Made by a program: the position numbers and the translations under genes | The notes under the pieces: model-generated | Seen by the model: only the letters and a program-made list of their open reading frames with translations | The model's database searches: none | What the model was told of the DNA's origin: nothing | NCBI GenBank assembly: GCA_002171315.2 | Contig: NHFS02000016.1 | Location: 1 to 13,298 of the forward strand | DNA length: 13,298 nt | Direction: 5' to 3' | DNA from: Euryarchaeota archaeon TMED117 | GTDB taxonomy: Archaea > Thermoplasmatota > Poseidoniia > Poseidoniales > Poseidoniaceae | Shown: in pieces, positions 6,122 through 13,298 of the stretch | How the letters are laid out: every line of letters begins with the position of its first letter | Numbering within the stretch: the first letter of the stretch is position 1

Positions 6122-7237
6122 ATGTTTTGGAAGCGTAAAGACAAGAATGAGGAGGATGAAAATTCCTGCCCGTTCTGTGGCGTTTCGAATGCTGCCGATG
6201 CAACGACATGCATCCAATGCTACTATGACTTGACCAAACCGCCCCGTGACCAACATAACGCTGTAGAAACTTCGGTCAAAAACAATCTTCTAAGCACACT
6301 TATGGATGATGCGGATGAAGAAGGGGAAGAAGAATACTCTGTTGAAGCAGTACTCGCCCTCGAAGACGTTACTGTTGATATCGATCAATACGATGATGCT
6401 GAAGATTCAGACAATTTCTCATTCATAGACAGTGAAGGACCAACTCTCTCTGAAACTGTGGAATTTGAAAAGGCAGAAGAGGTGGAACTTTCAACAGATG
6501 ATGCTCCTAAAATCGATGAACGGTTTACTGTTCCCGAATCAAATCCTCTCGATGAAGTCGAAGAACCCGTACACACAGGCCAAGGTCAATTGTTCTCAGA
6601 AACAGCAGGTGAAGAATCCGAAGTTGATTTCACTGGAACAGTCGGGCCAGACCCAGGCATGGTTCCTGATTTACCTGATATGGATGATGATGAACCACAA
6701 ATGGAACCTGCAGTAATTCCAGATTTACCAATAGTCGAAGAACAGGTTGTACCAGAACTCCCTGAGGATGAAGGCGAAGTTGCCCTCCCAGAACTTCCTT
6801 TGGATGATGTAGCCGAAGTGGATCAGGTCCCCGAATTGCCAATTGAAGAGGATACTGTACCTGAACTTCCTGACGACGCTATCGTTGAATCTTCGAATGA
6901 AAAACCAACTGAAGAAGACGTTGTCACGCCAGAGCCACAACTCGGACACCGAATTTGGCCGTGGCCAGCTGCCTCTCCATACGATCAACGTGACGTGCAT
7001 CGCATCGTTGTGGAATCCCTCACACTCGTCAAATCTGGTCGTGTTCAAGAAGCGGAAGCTCAGATCGATGCCCTTGGACCTCACCTCGGAGATGACGTGT
7101 CTTTGCTGTATCATATCGGCCTGATCCTCCAACAGGCTGGACGAACTGAGCACCTCAATTGGATGCTTGAAATGGCTCGAAGAGTTCATTCAGACAATGA
7201 AAACGTCACGACTGCTATCGCACACTTATCTGCTTGA
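6122..7237 (+). CDS. Zinc-ribbon protein with acidic PELP-repeat linker and C-terminal helical (TPR-like) domain
   Basis: I do not recognise a named family. The 371 aa protein starts MFWKRKDKNE, then a compact zinc ribbon with C16-x2-C19 and C30-x2-C33 (CPFCG...CIQCYYD). Residues 55-285 are very acidic and low in complexity. They include six P-[DE]-L-P units between about 180 and 252 spaced by acidic stretches, probably an extended linker or binding platform. Residues 290-371 are different: after RIWPWPAASPYDQRDV come amphipathic helices (VHRIVVESLTLVKSGRVQEAEAQI..., LLYHIGLILQQAGR, LNWMLEMARRV) that look like one or two TPR-type hairpins. No membrane segment is seen. It is the first gene of the plus run, and the GNAT start codon is only 9 nt past its stop. 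A scaffold or adaptor role is inference. Confidence 0.85.
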   Translation: MFWKRKDKNEEDENSCPFCGVSNAADATTCIQCYYDLTKPPRDQHNAVETSVKNNLLSTLMDDADEEGEEEYSVEAVLALEDVTVDIDQYDDAEDSDNFSFIDSEGPTLSETVEFEKAEEVELSTDDAPKIDERFTVPESNPLDEVEEPVHTGQGQLFSETAGEESEVDFTGTVGPDPGMVPDLPDMDDDEPQMEPAVIPDLPIVEEQVVPELPEDEGEVALPELPLDDVAEVDQVPELPIEEDTVPELPDDAIVESSNEKPTEEDVVTPEPQLGHRIWPWPAASPYDQRDVHRIVVESLTLVKSGRVQEAEAQIDALGPHLGDDVSLLYHIGLILQQAGRTEHLNWMLEMARRVHSDNENVTTAIAHLSA

Positions 7238-7246
7238 GGAATGACG

Positions 7247-7813
7247 ATGGCAAGAACTCCTGAACTCTTGGATTTGGCCGACGGGTTTAGGCTACGACCT
7301 GTTTCAAAAGCGATTCTTTCCTCTGTCATGGAAGCCTATGTGGAAGACCCTGAATCTGCTAAAGCGGCACTGCCTTGGTTACGTAATGATCGAGACATTA
7401 CCCGCCAACTGTCAGACATGCTCCACGATTTAGAGCATCTCTCAAACGCAGATCGCGTTCACTTTTGGTCCATCCATGATGATTCGAATTCATTCATTGG
7501 ATTGATTGGCTTGGGTGATGAAATGCAACTTATTCATTCTCATTACAACCTTGGCTACTGGGTTCGCAAAGGATTCCGTCAGAAAGGCATCGCTTCATCC
7601 TCAGTAGATGCTGTTCTTGGATGGCTCAACTCCCGTGGAGACACGTATAGGGTTGAAATTACAGTGCATCCACGAAACATTGCTGGGTTGATTACTGCTG
7701 AACGTATTTGCAATCGATGGAATGGCCAAATTATTGAGGAATTCATTGGAATTGAACTCAATGGTAAAACCGTACCTCACAGAATTCATGTTATTGATTT
7801 GCCAAGGACGTGA
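7247..7813 (+). CDS. GNAT family N-acetyltransferase (RimJ/RimL-like)
   Basis: Transfers an acetyl group from acetyl-CoA to an amine; the substrate is unknown. The fold is recognisable from an N-terminal strand FRLRPVSK, then FIGLIGLGD (about 83-91), YNLGYWVRKGFRQKGIASSS (100-119) containing the acetyl-CoA pyrophosphate-binding RQKGIA loop, VEITVHPRNIAGLITAERI (136-154), whose NxxG/N...AE pattern is typical of RimJ/RimL-type enzymes, and a final strand HRIHVIDL. I chose the ATG at 7247 because GAGG at 7236-7239 is 7 nt upstream; the ATG at 7241 lies too close to it. The ribosome site overlaps the stop of the zinc-ribbon gene, and the deacetylase begins within 7 nt of its own stop. The context with a polysaccharide deacetylase could suggest an amino-sugar substrate, but ribosomal protein or small-molecule acetylation is equally possible. 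Confidence 0.88.
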   Translation: MARTPELLDLADGFRLRPVSKAILSSVMEAYVEDPESAKAALPWLRNDRDITRQLSDMLHDLEHLSNADRVHFWSIHDDSNSFIGLIGLGDEMQLIHSHYNLGYWVRKGFRQKGIASSSVDAVLGWLNSRGDTYRVEITVHPRNIAGLITAERICNRWNGQIIEEFIGIELNGKTVPHRIHVIDLPRT

Positions 7814-7819
7814 GGTTTG

Positions 7820-8599
7820 ATGCGAACATGGTGCACGGTTGATACCGATGACCTGCGACACGTCCCCTCGCACCAAGGACATCCTACTCGCTCTAAGGAA
7901 GAGGAAACACTACCCGATTATTCACAACGTTTGCAAGAAGGTTTTCGTGGATTCAAACAATGGATGGAGTCGAATGAGATTGCCGTCACTGTATTTGTCA
8001 TCGCAGACCAATGTGCAAACTCAGAATTTGTTTCAACTGTACAAGACTTAGTAGCAACATTTGGCGAACGGATCACCATCGGATGTCACGGTTTGACGCA
8101 CAGAAGTTGGTCTGCTTGGTCAAAAGATACTGAAGGCTTCTCAAGAGACTTGGAACAAGCCACAACGATTCTAAAAAAGCACTTCCCTGATTCATTTCGC
8201 CCATGGTTTCGCGCACCTGCGGGCTACATCTCAGATTGGATGGCACCTATTCTTTCACAACAAGCCTACACTGTCGATACATCCGTTAATCCGAGTTGGC
8301 TTGTTCGGAAGAAATCAAGCCCCTCGCGGGCGATGGTTCTCAAATCGATGGCTTCGAATGGCATACTTGAGCGCCAATGGAAGACGCGATTCTCTTTGCC
8401 GACATGTGGCCCTGCTCAACACATTATGGGGTTGCGCTGGAATGCTCGTCAGGCATGGAAAGGACTACCAAAACCCCTTGGTATTGAAGACCTCCATTGT
8501 ATCGAACATCCAGAACATGAACTTACAACGGTTTATTGGCACATTCTCGATCATAGTCGAAAGAATCAACAATGGTTACCGCCGATTAAAGGCGTGTAA
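7820..8599 (+). CDS. Polysaccharide deacetylase family protein (NodB-like)
   Basis: Family members remove N- or O-acetyl groups from sugar polymers with a metal held by Asp-His-His. The 259 aa protein keeps the motifs: TVDTDD at residues 7-11 at the very N-terminus (motif 1, metal Asp and catalytic base), IGCHGLTHRSW with H90 and H94 (motif 2, metal histidines), and WFRAPAGY with R131 and P133 (motif 3). Later motifs are less clear; YWHILDHS (239-246) may supply the last histidine. There is no signal peptide or transmembrane segment, so it is probably cytoplasmic and may act on a lipid- or nucleotide-linked sugar. I prefer the ATG at 7820 over the TTG at 7817 because of spacing from GAGGT at 7812-7816. 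It follows the GNAT gene directly and overlaps the 3' end of aceE by 14 bp on the other strand. Confidence 0.85.
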   Translation: MRTWCTVDTDDLRHVPSHQGHPTRSKEEETLPDYSQRLQEGFRGFKQWMESNEIAVTVFVIADQCANSEFVSTVQDLVATFGERITIGCHGLTHRSWSAWSKDTEGFSRDLEQATTILKKHFPDSFRPWFRAPAGYISDWMAPILSQQAYTVDTSVNPSWLVRKKSSPSRAMVLKSMASNGILERQWKTRFSLPTCGPAQHIMGLRWNARQAWKGLPKPLGIEDLHCIEHPEHELTTVYWHILDHSRKNQQWLPPIKGV

Positions 8600-11294
8600 T
8601 GTCTGGCCTTTCAGTTGAAACGCCGAAGGATTTCATTGCCTCATCGTAGACGGAAGCTTCCATCGTTCCTGCTCTGACCAGAGAAGATAATGCTGCGAGG
8701 GCTACTGATTCTCCATCGATTTCAAAGAAACGGCGCAGCGCCGTTCGTGTGTCTGATCGACCAAATCCATCTGTTCCCAGAACTGTATATGGGGCGTGAA
8801 TCCATTCTCGTATCATTTCAGGCACTGCTGCCATGTTATCGGAAACCGCAATAATTGGAGAATCTCCATCAGCGAATTGTGTTTCAACCCAACTCGTTTT
8901 CATTTCTTCTCCTGGATGAAGACGGTTCCATCGGGAAGTTTCCATTCCATCACGGCGTAATTCCCCGTATGAAGTGGCAGACCAGATCTCAGCACGTACG
9001 CCAACAGCCTCTAGCTTTTCAACTGCATCGAGGACTTGGAGCATGATCGGGCCTGAACCGATTAAGCGTACCATCGGACCATCTCCTTTAGGTGCTGCAC
9101 GTAATCGATACAATCCCTTGAGAATTCCTTCATCCGAACCTTCTGGTTTTGGCGGCATCGGATAGTTCTCATTGTACACTGCAAGATAATACAGCACATC
9201 CACATCTTCGTCAGACATTTCGACAATACCTCGTTTGATAATTGTCGATAATTCGAAAGCAAAAGAAGGATCGTATGCGCGTACTGCAGGGTTTGTATGA
9301 GCCATGAGAAGTGAATGTCCATCCTGGTGTTGGAGGCCTTCTCCGTTGAGTGTTGTGCGGCCAGAGGTTGCTCCAACAAGGAACCCTCTCGCTCTTGAAT
9401 CAGCAGCAGACCATATCAGATCAGCAACACGTTGGAATCCGAACATGGAATAAAAGATGTAGAATGGAATCGTTGGACTGCCCTGAGAAGAATACGATGT
9501 TGCAGCTGCAATAAACGAAGATAGAGCCCCTGCTTCATTGATTCCTTCTTCCAAAATTTGTCCCTTTGCAGACTCTTTGTATTTCATCAGAACTTTATGA
9601 TCTACAGGTTTGTACAATTGTCCTTCAGGATGATAGATTCCAAATTCTGAGAATAAGGGATCCATTCCGAATGTTCTCGCTTCGTCTGGAATCAGTGGTA
9701 CGACGCGTTCTCCGAACCCCTTTGTTTTCATGAGGCTGCGCATTAATCGAACAAAGACCATTGTCGTTGAAACTTGGCTTTTCCCTTTTGTCCCCTCATC
9801 GAAATCAGCATAGACTGAATCTTCAGGAAGAGTGAGTCCAAACTTCGGTGAACGTCGTTCAGGGCAAGGTCCACCCATTGCAACACGTCGGCTCTTTGCA
9901 TATGCTGCAACTTCAGGAACATCCTCGGGTCGGATGAATGGCAGTTTCTCCAATTGCTCATCTGTGAAATCAAGACCCATCGCATCTCGAATCAAACGTA
10001 GATCGTTTTCATCAGCCTTCTTTCGTTGATGGGTTGTGTTTCTTCCTGCGAAAGCAGGACCAAGTCCGTATCCTTTGATGGTACGAGCAAGAACAACGGT
10101 CGGTTGGCCTTTGTGAGCGCAAGCAGCCGCATAGGCAGCATGAATCTTAGCAAAATCATGACCGCCCAAATCTTCAGTAAGCGCTTCAAGTTCAGAATCT
10201 GAGTAATCAGCGACCATTGCCGTTAACTCATCTCCGGCAAAGAGTTCCTTGCGGATGATGGCCCCTTCTGCAGTGAAGAGGCGTTGCTCATCTCCATCGA
10301 CAAGGTTTGCAAGCCGTTGTGCAAGAACGCCTTTGGTGTCTTTTGCAAACAATGAATCCCATGAGGAGCCCCAAAGGAGTTTGATGACATTCCATCCAGC
10401 ACCACGGAAGCGGCCTTCCAGTTCTTGAACAATCTTAGAGTTACCACGGACAGGACCATCGAGACGCTGAAGGTTACAGTTCATCGTCATGACAATATTG
10501 TCAAGCCCTTCTCGGGCTGCAAGAGCAAGTTCAGAGAGTGATTCTGGCTCATCAGATTCTCCATCACCCATTGTATACCATACTCGAGAGAGTGTGGTAT
10601 CAGCAAGACCACGATGATGGAGGTAACGGTTGAATCGAGCTTGATGAATCGCAGTCATAGCCCCGAGTCCCATCGAAACAGACGGGTATTCCCAAAACTC
10701 TGGCATCAGGCGAGGATGAGGGTAAGAAGACAATCCTACTCCTTCGACTTCTTGTCTGAAATTCTCGATGTTTTCATCAGTAAGGCGGCCTTCGAGCCAT
10801 GCACGAGCATAAACCCCTGGTGAGGCGTGTCCTTGCCAGTACACGTGGTCGCCCCAACCATCGCCATCCTTTCCTTTGAAGAAATGGTTGAGTCCGATCT
10901 CCCAAAGATGTGAAACTGAAGCATACGTCGAGATGTGCCCGCCAATTCCATCAAAGTATTTGTTAGCCCGAGTAACCAACATCATCGCATTCCAGCGGTT
11001 GATGGTGTGGAGGCGCTTTTCCATTTCAAGATCGCCAGGATACGCTCCTTGCATTTCTGGAGAAATCGTGTTGAGATAGGGGGTTGTTGTCGTATCAATA
11101 TCGATACCACCATCTTTTCCTGCAGCAATGGCAGTATGAAGCAAACGTTCAGCTCGCTGTGCACCTTGCTGTTCGATAACCTGCTCCACCGATTGCTCCC
11201 ATTCACGACTCTGAATGGGATCTTCATCCGGTAAAGCGTTGTGAGCGCCGGCACGTCGCACCATGTTCCCCTCGTGTGACCCTCGAGGAGCCAT
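8586..11294 (-). CDS. aceE: Pyruvate dehydrogenase E1 component, homodimeric AceE type
   Basis: Thiamine-diphosphate-dependent decarboxylase that passes the acetyl group of pyruvate to lipoyl-E2. The protein is 902 aa and full length (E. coli AceE is about 887). Recognisable segments are GGHISTYASVSHL with H120, VYWQGHASPGVYARAWLEGR with H156, the ThDP/Mg site GDGESDEPES (243-252) with NCNLQRLDGPV (272-282), RTIKGYGLG (404-412), EGINEAGA (583-590, with the E that activates ThDP), YIFYSMFGFQRVADL, TSGRTTLNGEGLQHQDGHS and LGTDGFGRSDTR. The 36-residue spacing of the two histidines matches E. coli H106 and H142. GAGGGG (11303-11308) lies 8 nt before the ATG. The gene follows a membrane protein gene by 21 nt and overlaps the deacetylase tail to tail. 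No E2 or E3 gene is nearby. The type is bacterial; in an archaeon it implies transfer. Confidence 0.96.
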   Translation of the reverse strand: MAPRGSHEGNMVRRAGAHNALPDEDPIQSREWEQSVEQVIEQQGAQRAERLLHTAIAAGKDGGIDIDTTTTPYLNTISPEMQGAYPGDLEMEKRLHTINRWNAMMLVTRANKYFDGIGGHISTYASVSHLWEIGLNHFFKGKDGDGWGDHVYWQGHASPGVYARAWLEGRLTDENIENFRQEVEGVGLSSYPHPRLMPEFWEYPSVSMGLGAMTAIHQARFNRYLHHRGLADTTLSRVWYTMGDGESDEPESLSELALAAREGLDNIVMTMNCNLQRLDGPVRGNSKIVQELEGRFRGAGWNVIKLLWGSSWDSLFAKDTKGVLAQRLANLVDGDEQRLFTAEGAIIRKELFAGDELTAMVADYSDSELEALTEDLGGHDFAKIHAAYAAACAHKGQPTVVLARTIKGYGLGPAFAGRNTTHQRKKADENDLRLIRDAMGLDFTDEQLEKLPFIRPEDVPEVAAYAKSRRVAMGGPCPERRSPKFGLTLPEDSVYADFDEGTKGKSQVSTTMVFVRLMRSLMKTKGFGERVVPLIPDEARTFGMDPLFSEFGIYHPEGQLYKPVDHKVLMKYKESAKGQILEEGINEAGALSSFIAAATSYSSQGSPTIPFYIFYSMFGFQRVADLIWSAADSRARGFLVGATSGRTTLNGEGLQHQDGHSLLMAHTNPAVRAYDPSFAFELSTIIKRGIVEMSDEDVDVLYYLAVYNENYPMPPKPEGSDEGILKGLYRLRAAPKGDGPMVRLIGSGPIMLQVLDAVEKLEAVGVRAEIWSATSYGELRRDGMETSRWNRLHPGEEMKTSWVETQFADGDSPIIAVSDNMAAVPEMIREWIHAPYTVLGTDGFGRSDTRTALRRFFEIDGESVALAALSSLVRAGTMEASVYDEAMKSFGVSTERPDITRL

Positions 11295-11302
11295 GCCTTG
11301 AA

Positions 11303-11308
11303 CCCCTC
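11303..11308 (-). promoter_or_regulatory. Ribosome binding site of aceE
   Basis: GAGGGG on the minus strand, 8 nt before the ATG at 11292-11294, inside the 21-nt gap after the membrane protein stop. It supports the first ATG over an internal ATG ten codons later. Confidence 0.6.
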
Positions 11309-11315
11309 GCTGGTC

Positions 11316-12839
11316 TCAAGATACATTGTCAGGTGCTTGGAACACCTTCCATTCGCCCCCTCCATTGAGGAACGGGGCCTCATCAGAGCCGATTAAAATC
11401 CAATCTTGAGGTGGGGTTGTATCGATGTTCGGAGCGATAATAATGAATTCAACATTCTCGAGATTACCTCGCTGTATCATCTGCTGTCCTTCGAGCTCAA
11501 TTTCCCAGTTACTATCAGGAGATCGCCAATGTCCTGTAATGTTTCTATCACTTTCTGGATCAATTTCCAATCTGAACGTATACAACCAATGCATTGCTAG
11601 AGATTCATCATCGATGTAGAGGAAATCTTGCCCTTCTTGAATTTCCGAAGAAATCACTTCACCTGCCTCATCCGTCCACATCGTTTGACCATGCAACCCT
11701 GCAAGCATTGACAACGGAAGAACCAGAAGAATCGCAACGAACATTGTTTTCCGAATCGGACCTAAATCATACGCTCCTCTGTGATGAAAGAAATGATTCA
11801 ACAACATCAAAACGGGGATGCTAAGTGCTGTAAGATAGCGTCCATTATTACCCATTGTGATCATATTCTTCCACAAAGGCACGTCCCACCGAATCGCTTC
11901 ATAGACCCATAAAGAGGCAATCCACATCGTCATAATAATCATCCCGCTAACAACAAATACGGTGAGAAATGCTGTCTGAGAATCGTCTGAACGTCGAATG
12001 CTTCGAAGCATCGGGATAAGGAAAGGCCAGATTGCAAATCCTAGCAGAAGATACAACCCTACGCCATCACCGAAGGCGACAAGAAGTGCAAAAAACCACT
12101 GTATTGGATTGGATTGCATCGCCTCAAACGATCCTCCTTGAGCAAAGGAAAGACCAACCATGGCTCCAATCGCAAGGGGAATTCCAATCGATAAGGATTG
12201 CAATGGATTGCGAGAATATTTCTGGAAGGCTGGAAGCATTCGATCAAAGAGAATCCAAGTAAATAGGAGAATCAATAAGATCCATCCCACGTTGCTCGAG
12301 AGGCCCTTTGTCAATACCAGAGTATGGACACTAGCAACGGCAAGAAGAATCCATTTGATGAGATGTGCTCCTTCTTCTTCTAACATTTTTATTGAAGCAA
12401 TTGCAATCCCCGCTACTGCAAGAGCAACTGTGGATTCAGGATACAAGCGCCCTGTTGCAAAAATAAACGATGGATGGAGAGAAAGTAAAGCAGCAAAATG
12501 TGGTTTGCCATTACCGAGCCACAATGCTATACCAATCAATGCCATCATTGGTAAAAACGCAGCAAGAGGAAGAATGGATTCAGGATACATGTCAAGAATC
12601 TGCCACCATCCACGCTCCATTATTTTCGTATCATCAGGATTGCTCGCAAGTGGATCTTCGGGGCGAACATCACCCCATTCCAAATCTGGCGTCCCATCCT
12701 CATTGGATTCAAGTGCTGCAAGATGAAGGTGAGTGTCAAGGCCATAATCGCTAACAGCCATGGAAGATAGATGGAGAAGAATTCCAAAAATAAGCAAGCC
12801 CCACCACGGACGATTCCGTGGGTTTCTCAACTCGCTCAT
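11316..12839 (-). CDS. Multi-pass membrane protein, possible GT-C-type glycosyltransferase
   Basis: The 507 aa protein has about ten hydrophobic segments (near residues 12-31, 89-108, 115-131, 135-151, 161-177, 185-199, 215-234, 247-278, 289-313, 336-351 and 365-382) followed by a soluble C-terminal domain of about 120 residues rich in acidic and aromatic positions. After the first segment comes an acidic loop (DYGLDTHLHLAALE...), and later YPES, GRLYPESTVAL and GNNGRYLTALSIP. Acidic first loop, YPE motif and a C-terminal extracytoplasmic domain resemble GT-C enzymes that use lipid-linked sugars, but I cannot align it to a named family. The ATG at 12839 is preceded in frame by GTG at 12845; neither has a clear ribosome site. 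The gene precedes aceE by 21 nt, so they may be co-transcribed despite unrelated predicted roles. It is divergent from the CoA-transferase gene. Confidence 0.8.
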   Translation of the reverse strand: MSELRNPRNRPWWGLLIFGILLHLSSMAVSDYGLDTHLHLAALESNEDGTPDLEWGDVRPEDPLASNPDDTKIMERGWWQILDMYPESILPLAAFLPMMALIGIALWLGNGKPHFAALLSLHPSFIFATGRLYPESTVALAVAGIAIASIKMLEEEGAHLIKWILLAVASVHTLVLTKGLSSNVGWILLILLFTWILFDRMLPAFQKYSRNPLQSLSIGIPLAIGAMVGLSFAQGGSFEAMQSNPIQWFFALLVAFGDGVGLYLLLGFAIWPFLIPMLRSIRRSDDSQTAFLTVFVVSGMIIMTMWIASLWVYEAIRWDVPLWKNMITMGNNGRYLTALSIPVLMLLNHFFHHRGAYDLGPIRKTMFVAILLVLPLSMLAGLHGQTMWTDEAGEVISSEIQEGQDFLYIDDESLAMHWLYTFRLEIDPESDRNITGHWRSPDSNWEIELEGQQMIQRGNLENVEFIIIAPNIDTTPPQDWILIGSDEAPFLNGGGEWKVFQAPDNVS

Positions 12840-12891
12840 GGTCACAAAGCCATAGGGTTGGGTTCAACACTTTCGGATGTCTCGCCTTGTC
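12840..12891. promoter_or_regulatory. 52-bp divergent intergenic region
   Basis: It separates the start codons of the membrane protein (minus) and CoA-transferase (plus). I see no clear TATA box and no Shine-Dalgarno match for either gene, so both may have leaderless transcripts or start slightly elsewhere; for example, an in-frame ATG at 12877 would lengthen the CoA-transferase by five residues. Confidence 0.3.
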
Positions 12892-13298
12892 ATGAGCGGA
12901 ATATTAGATGGTATCAAAATTCTCGACCTTTCTCGAATTCTAGCTGGGCCATATGCCGCCCAGATGCTCTCAGATCTCGGAGCAGACGTCACCAAAATCG
13001 AAGCACCATGGGGCGATGATACGCGTGGATGGGGCCCTCCGTTCACAACTGATTTCGATGGGGAACGGGTTGCTGCCTACTTCCTATGCTGTAATCGTGG
13101 AAAATCCATTGTTCAAATGAATTTGAAGGAAGAGAAGGATCGCCTAATGGATATGATCAAGAATGCTGATGTTGTTCTTGAGAATTTCAAGCCAGGAACA
13201 CTGGAGCGTATTGTTGGAACACTTCCCACGGACACAATTATTTGTTCGATTTCTGGCTATGGCGCAACAGGACCAAGACGGGATGAACCAGGATATGA
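12892..13298 (+). CDS. CoA-transferase family III (CaiB/BaiF), N-terminal part
   Basis: One hundred and thirty-five codons are visible; the gene runs off the right edge. The N-terminus MSGILDGIKILDLSRILAGP is the family's GI-x-[VI]-LDL-[ST]-R-x-LAGP opening, followed by AAQMLSDLGADVTKIEAP (the L-x-D-x-GA-x-V-[IT]-K-[VI]-E-x-P motif), RGKSIVQMNLK, DVVLENFKPGTLER and ISGYGATGPRRDEPGYD, all in family order. These enzymes move CoA between carboxylic acids through an aspartyl-CoA intermediate; the catalytic Asp lies beyond the window, so activity cannot be checked. Substrates in the family include formyl/oxalyl, carnitine, succinyl and methylacyl-CoA, and the sequence here does not separate them. 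I chose ATG 12892 because it fits the family N-terminus; an ATG at 12877 is in frame. It reads away from the aceE operon. Confidence 0.93.
   Translation, partial: MSGILDGIKILDLSRILAGPYAAQMLSDLGADVTKIEAPWGDDTRGWGPPFTTDFDGERVAAYFLCCNRGKSIVQMNLKEEKDRLMDMIKNADVVLENFKPGTLERIVGTLPTDTIICSISGYGATGPRRDEPGY

Noticed and set aside
6725..7189. 154-codon minus-strand frame opposite the acidic protein
   Set aside because: Opposite to the acidic repeat region, no ribosome site, aromatic-rich translation typical of antisense to acidic codons.
10982..11383. 133-codon minus-strand frame overlapping the 5' end of aceE
   Set aside because: Out-of-frame shadow of aceE, which has full-length family similarity from its own start.

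Overview
The window reads as a gene-dense archaeal chromosome segment, most like a marine planktonic euryarchaeon (Poseidoniales / Marine Group II, Thermoplasmatota). The grounds are an archaeal type IV pilin N-terminus, a type II methionine aminopeptidase, TATA-box promoters with oligo-T ends, an archaeal-style UPF1/IGHMBP2-like helicase, acidic zinc-ribbon proteins, and a bacterial-type pyruvate dehydrogenase E1. The lineage is an inference from gene content; no rRNA is present to fix it.

Layout. (1) 1-156, minus: N-terminus of a type IV pilin-like protein running off the left edge, with its own TATA box and GGAGG site. (2) 157-499: the only long non-coding stretch. It holds a 43-nt dyad and, on the minus strand, a TATA box, a 65-nt foldable element closed by a perfect 8-bp stem, and an oligo-T tract, spaced as expected for an independent small RNA gene. 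(3) 500-5983, minus: a compact six-gene run in the order helicase, RDD membrane protein, proline/serine/glycine-repeat protein, 89-aa orphan, threonylcarbamoyl-AMP synthase, type II methionine aminopeptidase. Gaps are 9 to 37 nt and the last pair overlaps. (4) 6122-8599, plus: a divergent three-gene run of zinc-ribbon/acidic/helical protein, GNAT acetyltransferase and NodB-type polysaccharide deacetylase. Its promoter appears to share a TATA-like core with the helicase run. (5) 8586-12839, minus: a multi-pass membrane protein followed by aceE. The 3' end of aceE overlaps the deacetylase gene tail to tail by 14 bp. (6) 12892-13298, plus: N-terminus of a family III (CaiB/BaiF) CoA-transferase running off the right edge.

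How the parts fit. The 500-5983 run mixes translation and tRNA-quality functions (N-terminal Met removal, t6A precursor synthesis, a nucleic-acid helicase) with unknown or membrane proteins. The plus run pairs an N-acetyltransferase with a deacetylase, which may point to amino-sugar or envelope modification but is not proven. AceE and the CoA-transferase belong to acyl-CoA metabolism. No E2/E3 partner genes of a pyruvate dehydrogenase complex lie in the window. I see no tRNA, rRNA, CRISPR array, insertion sequence or phage gene. The best candidate for something undescribed is the small structured RNA near 358-434.
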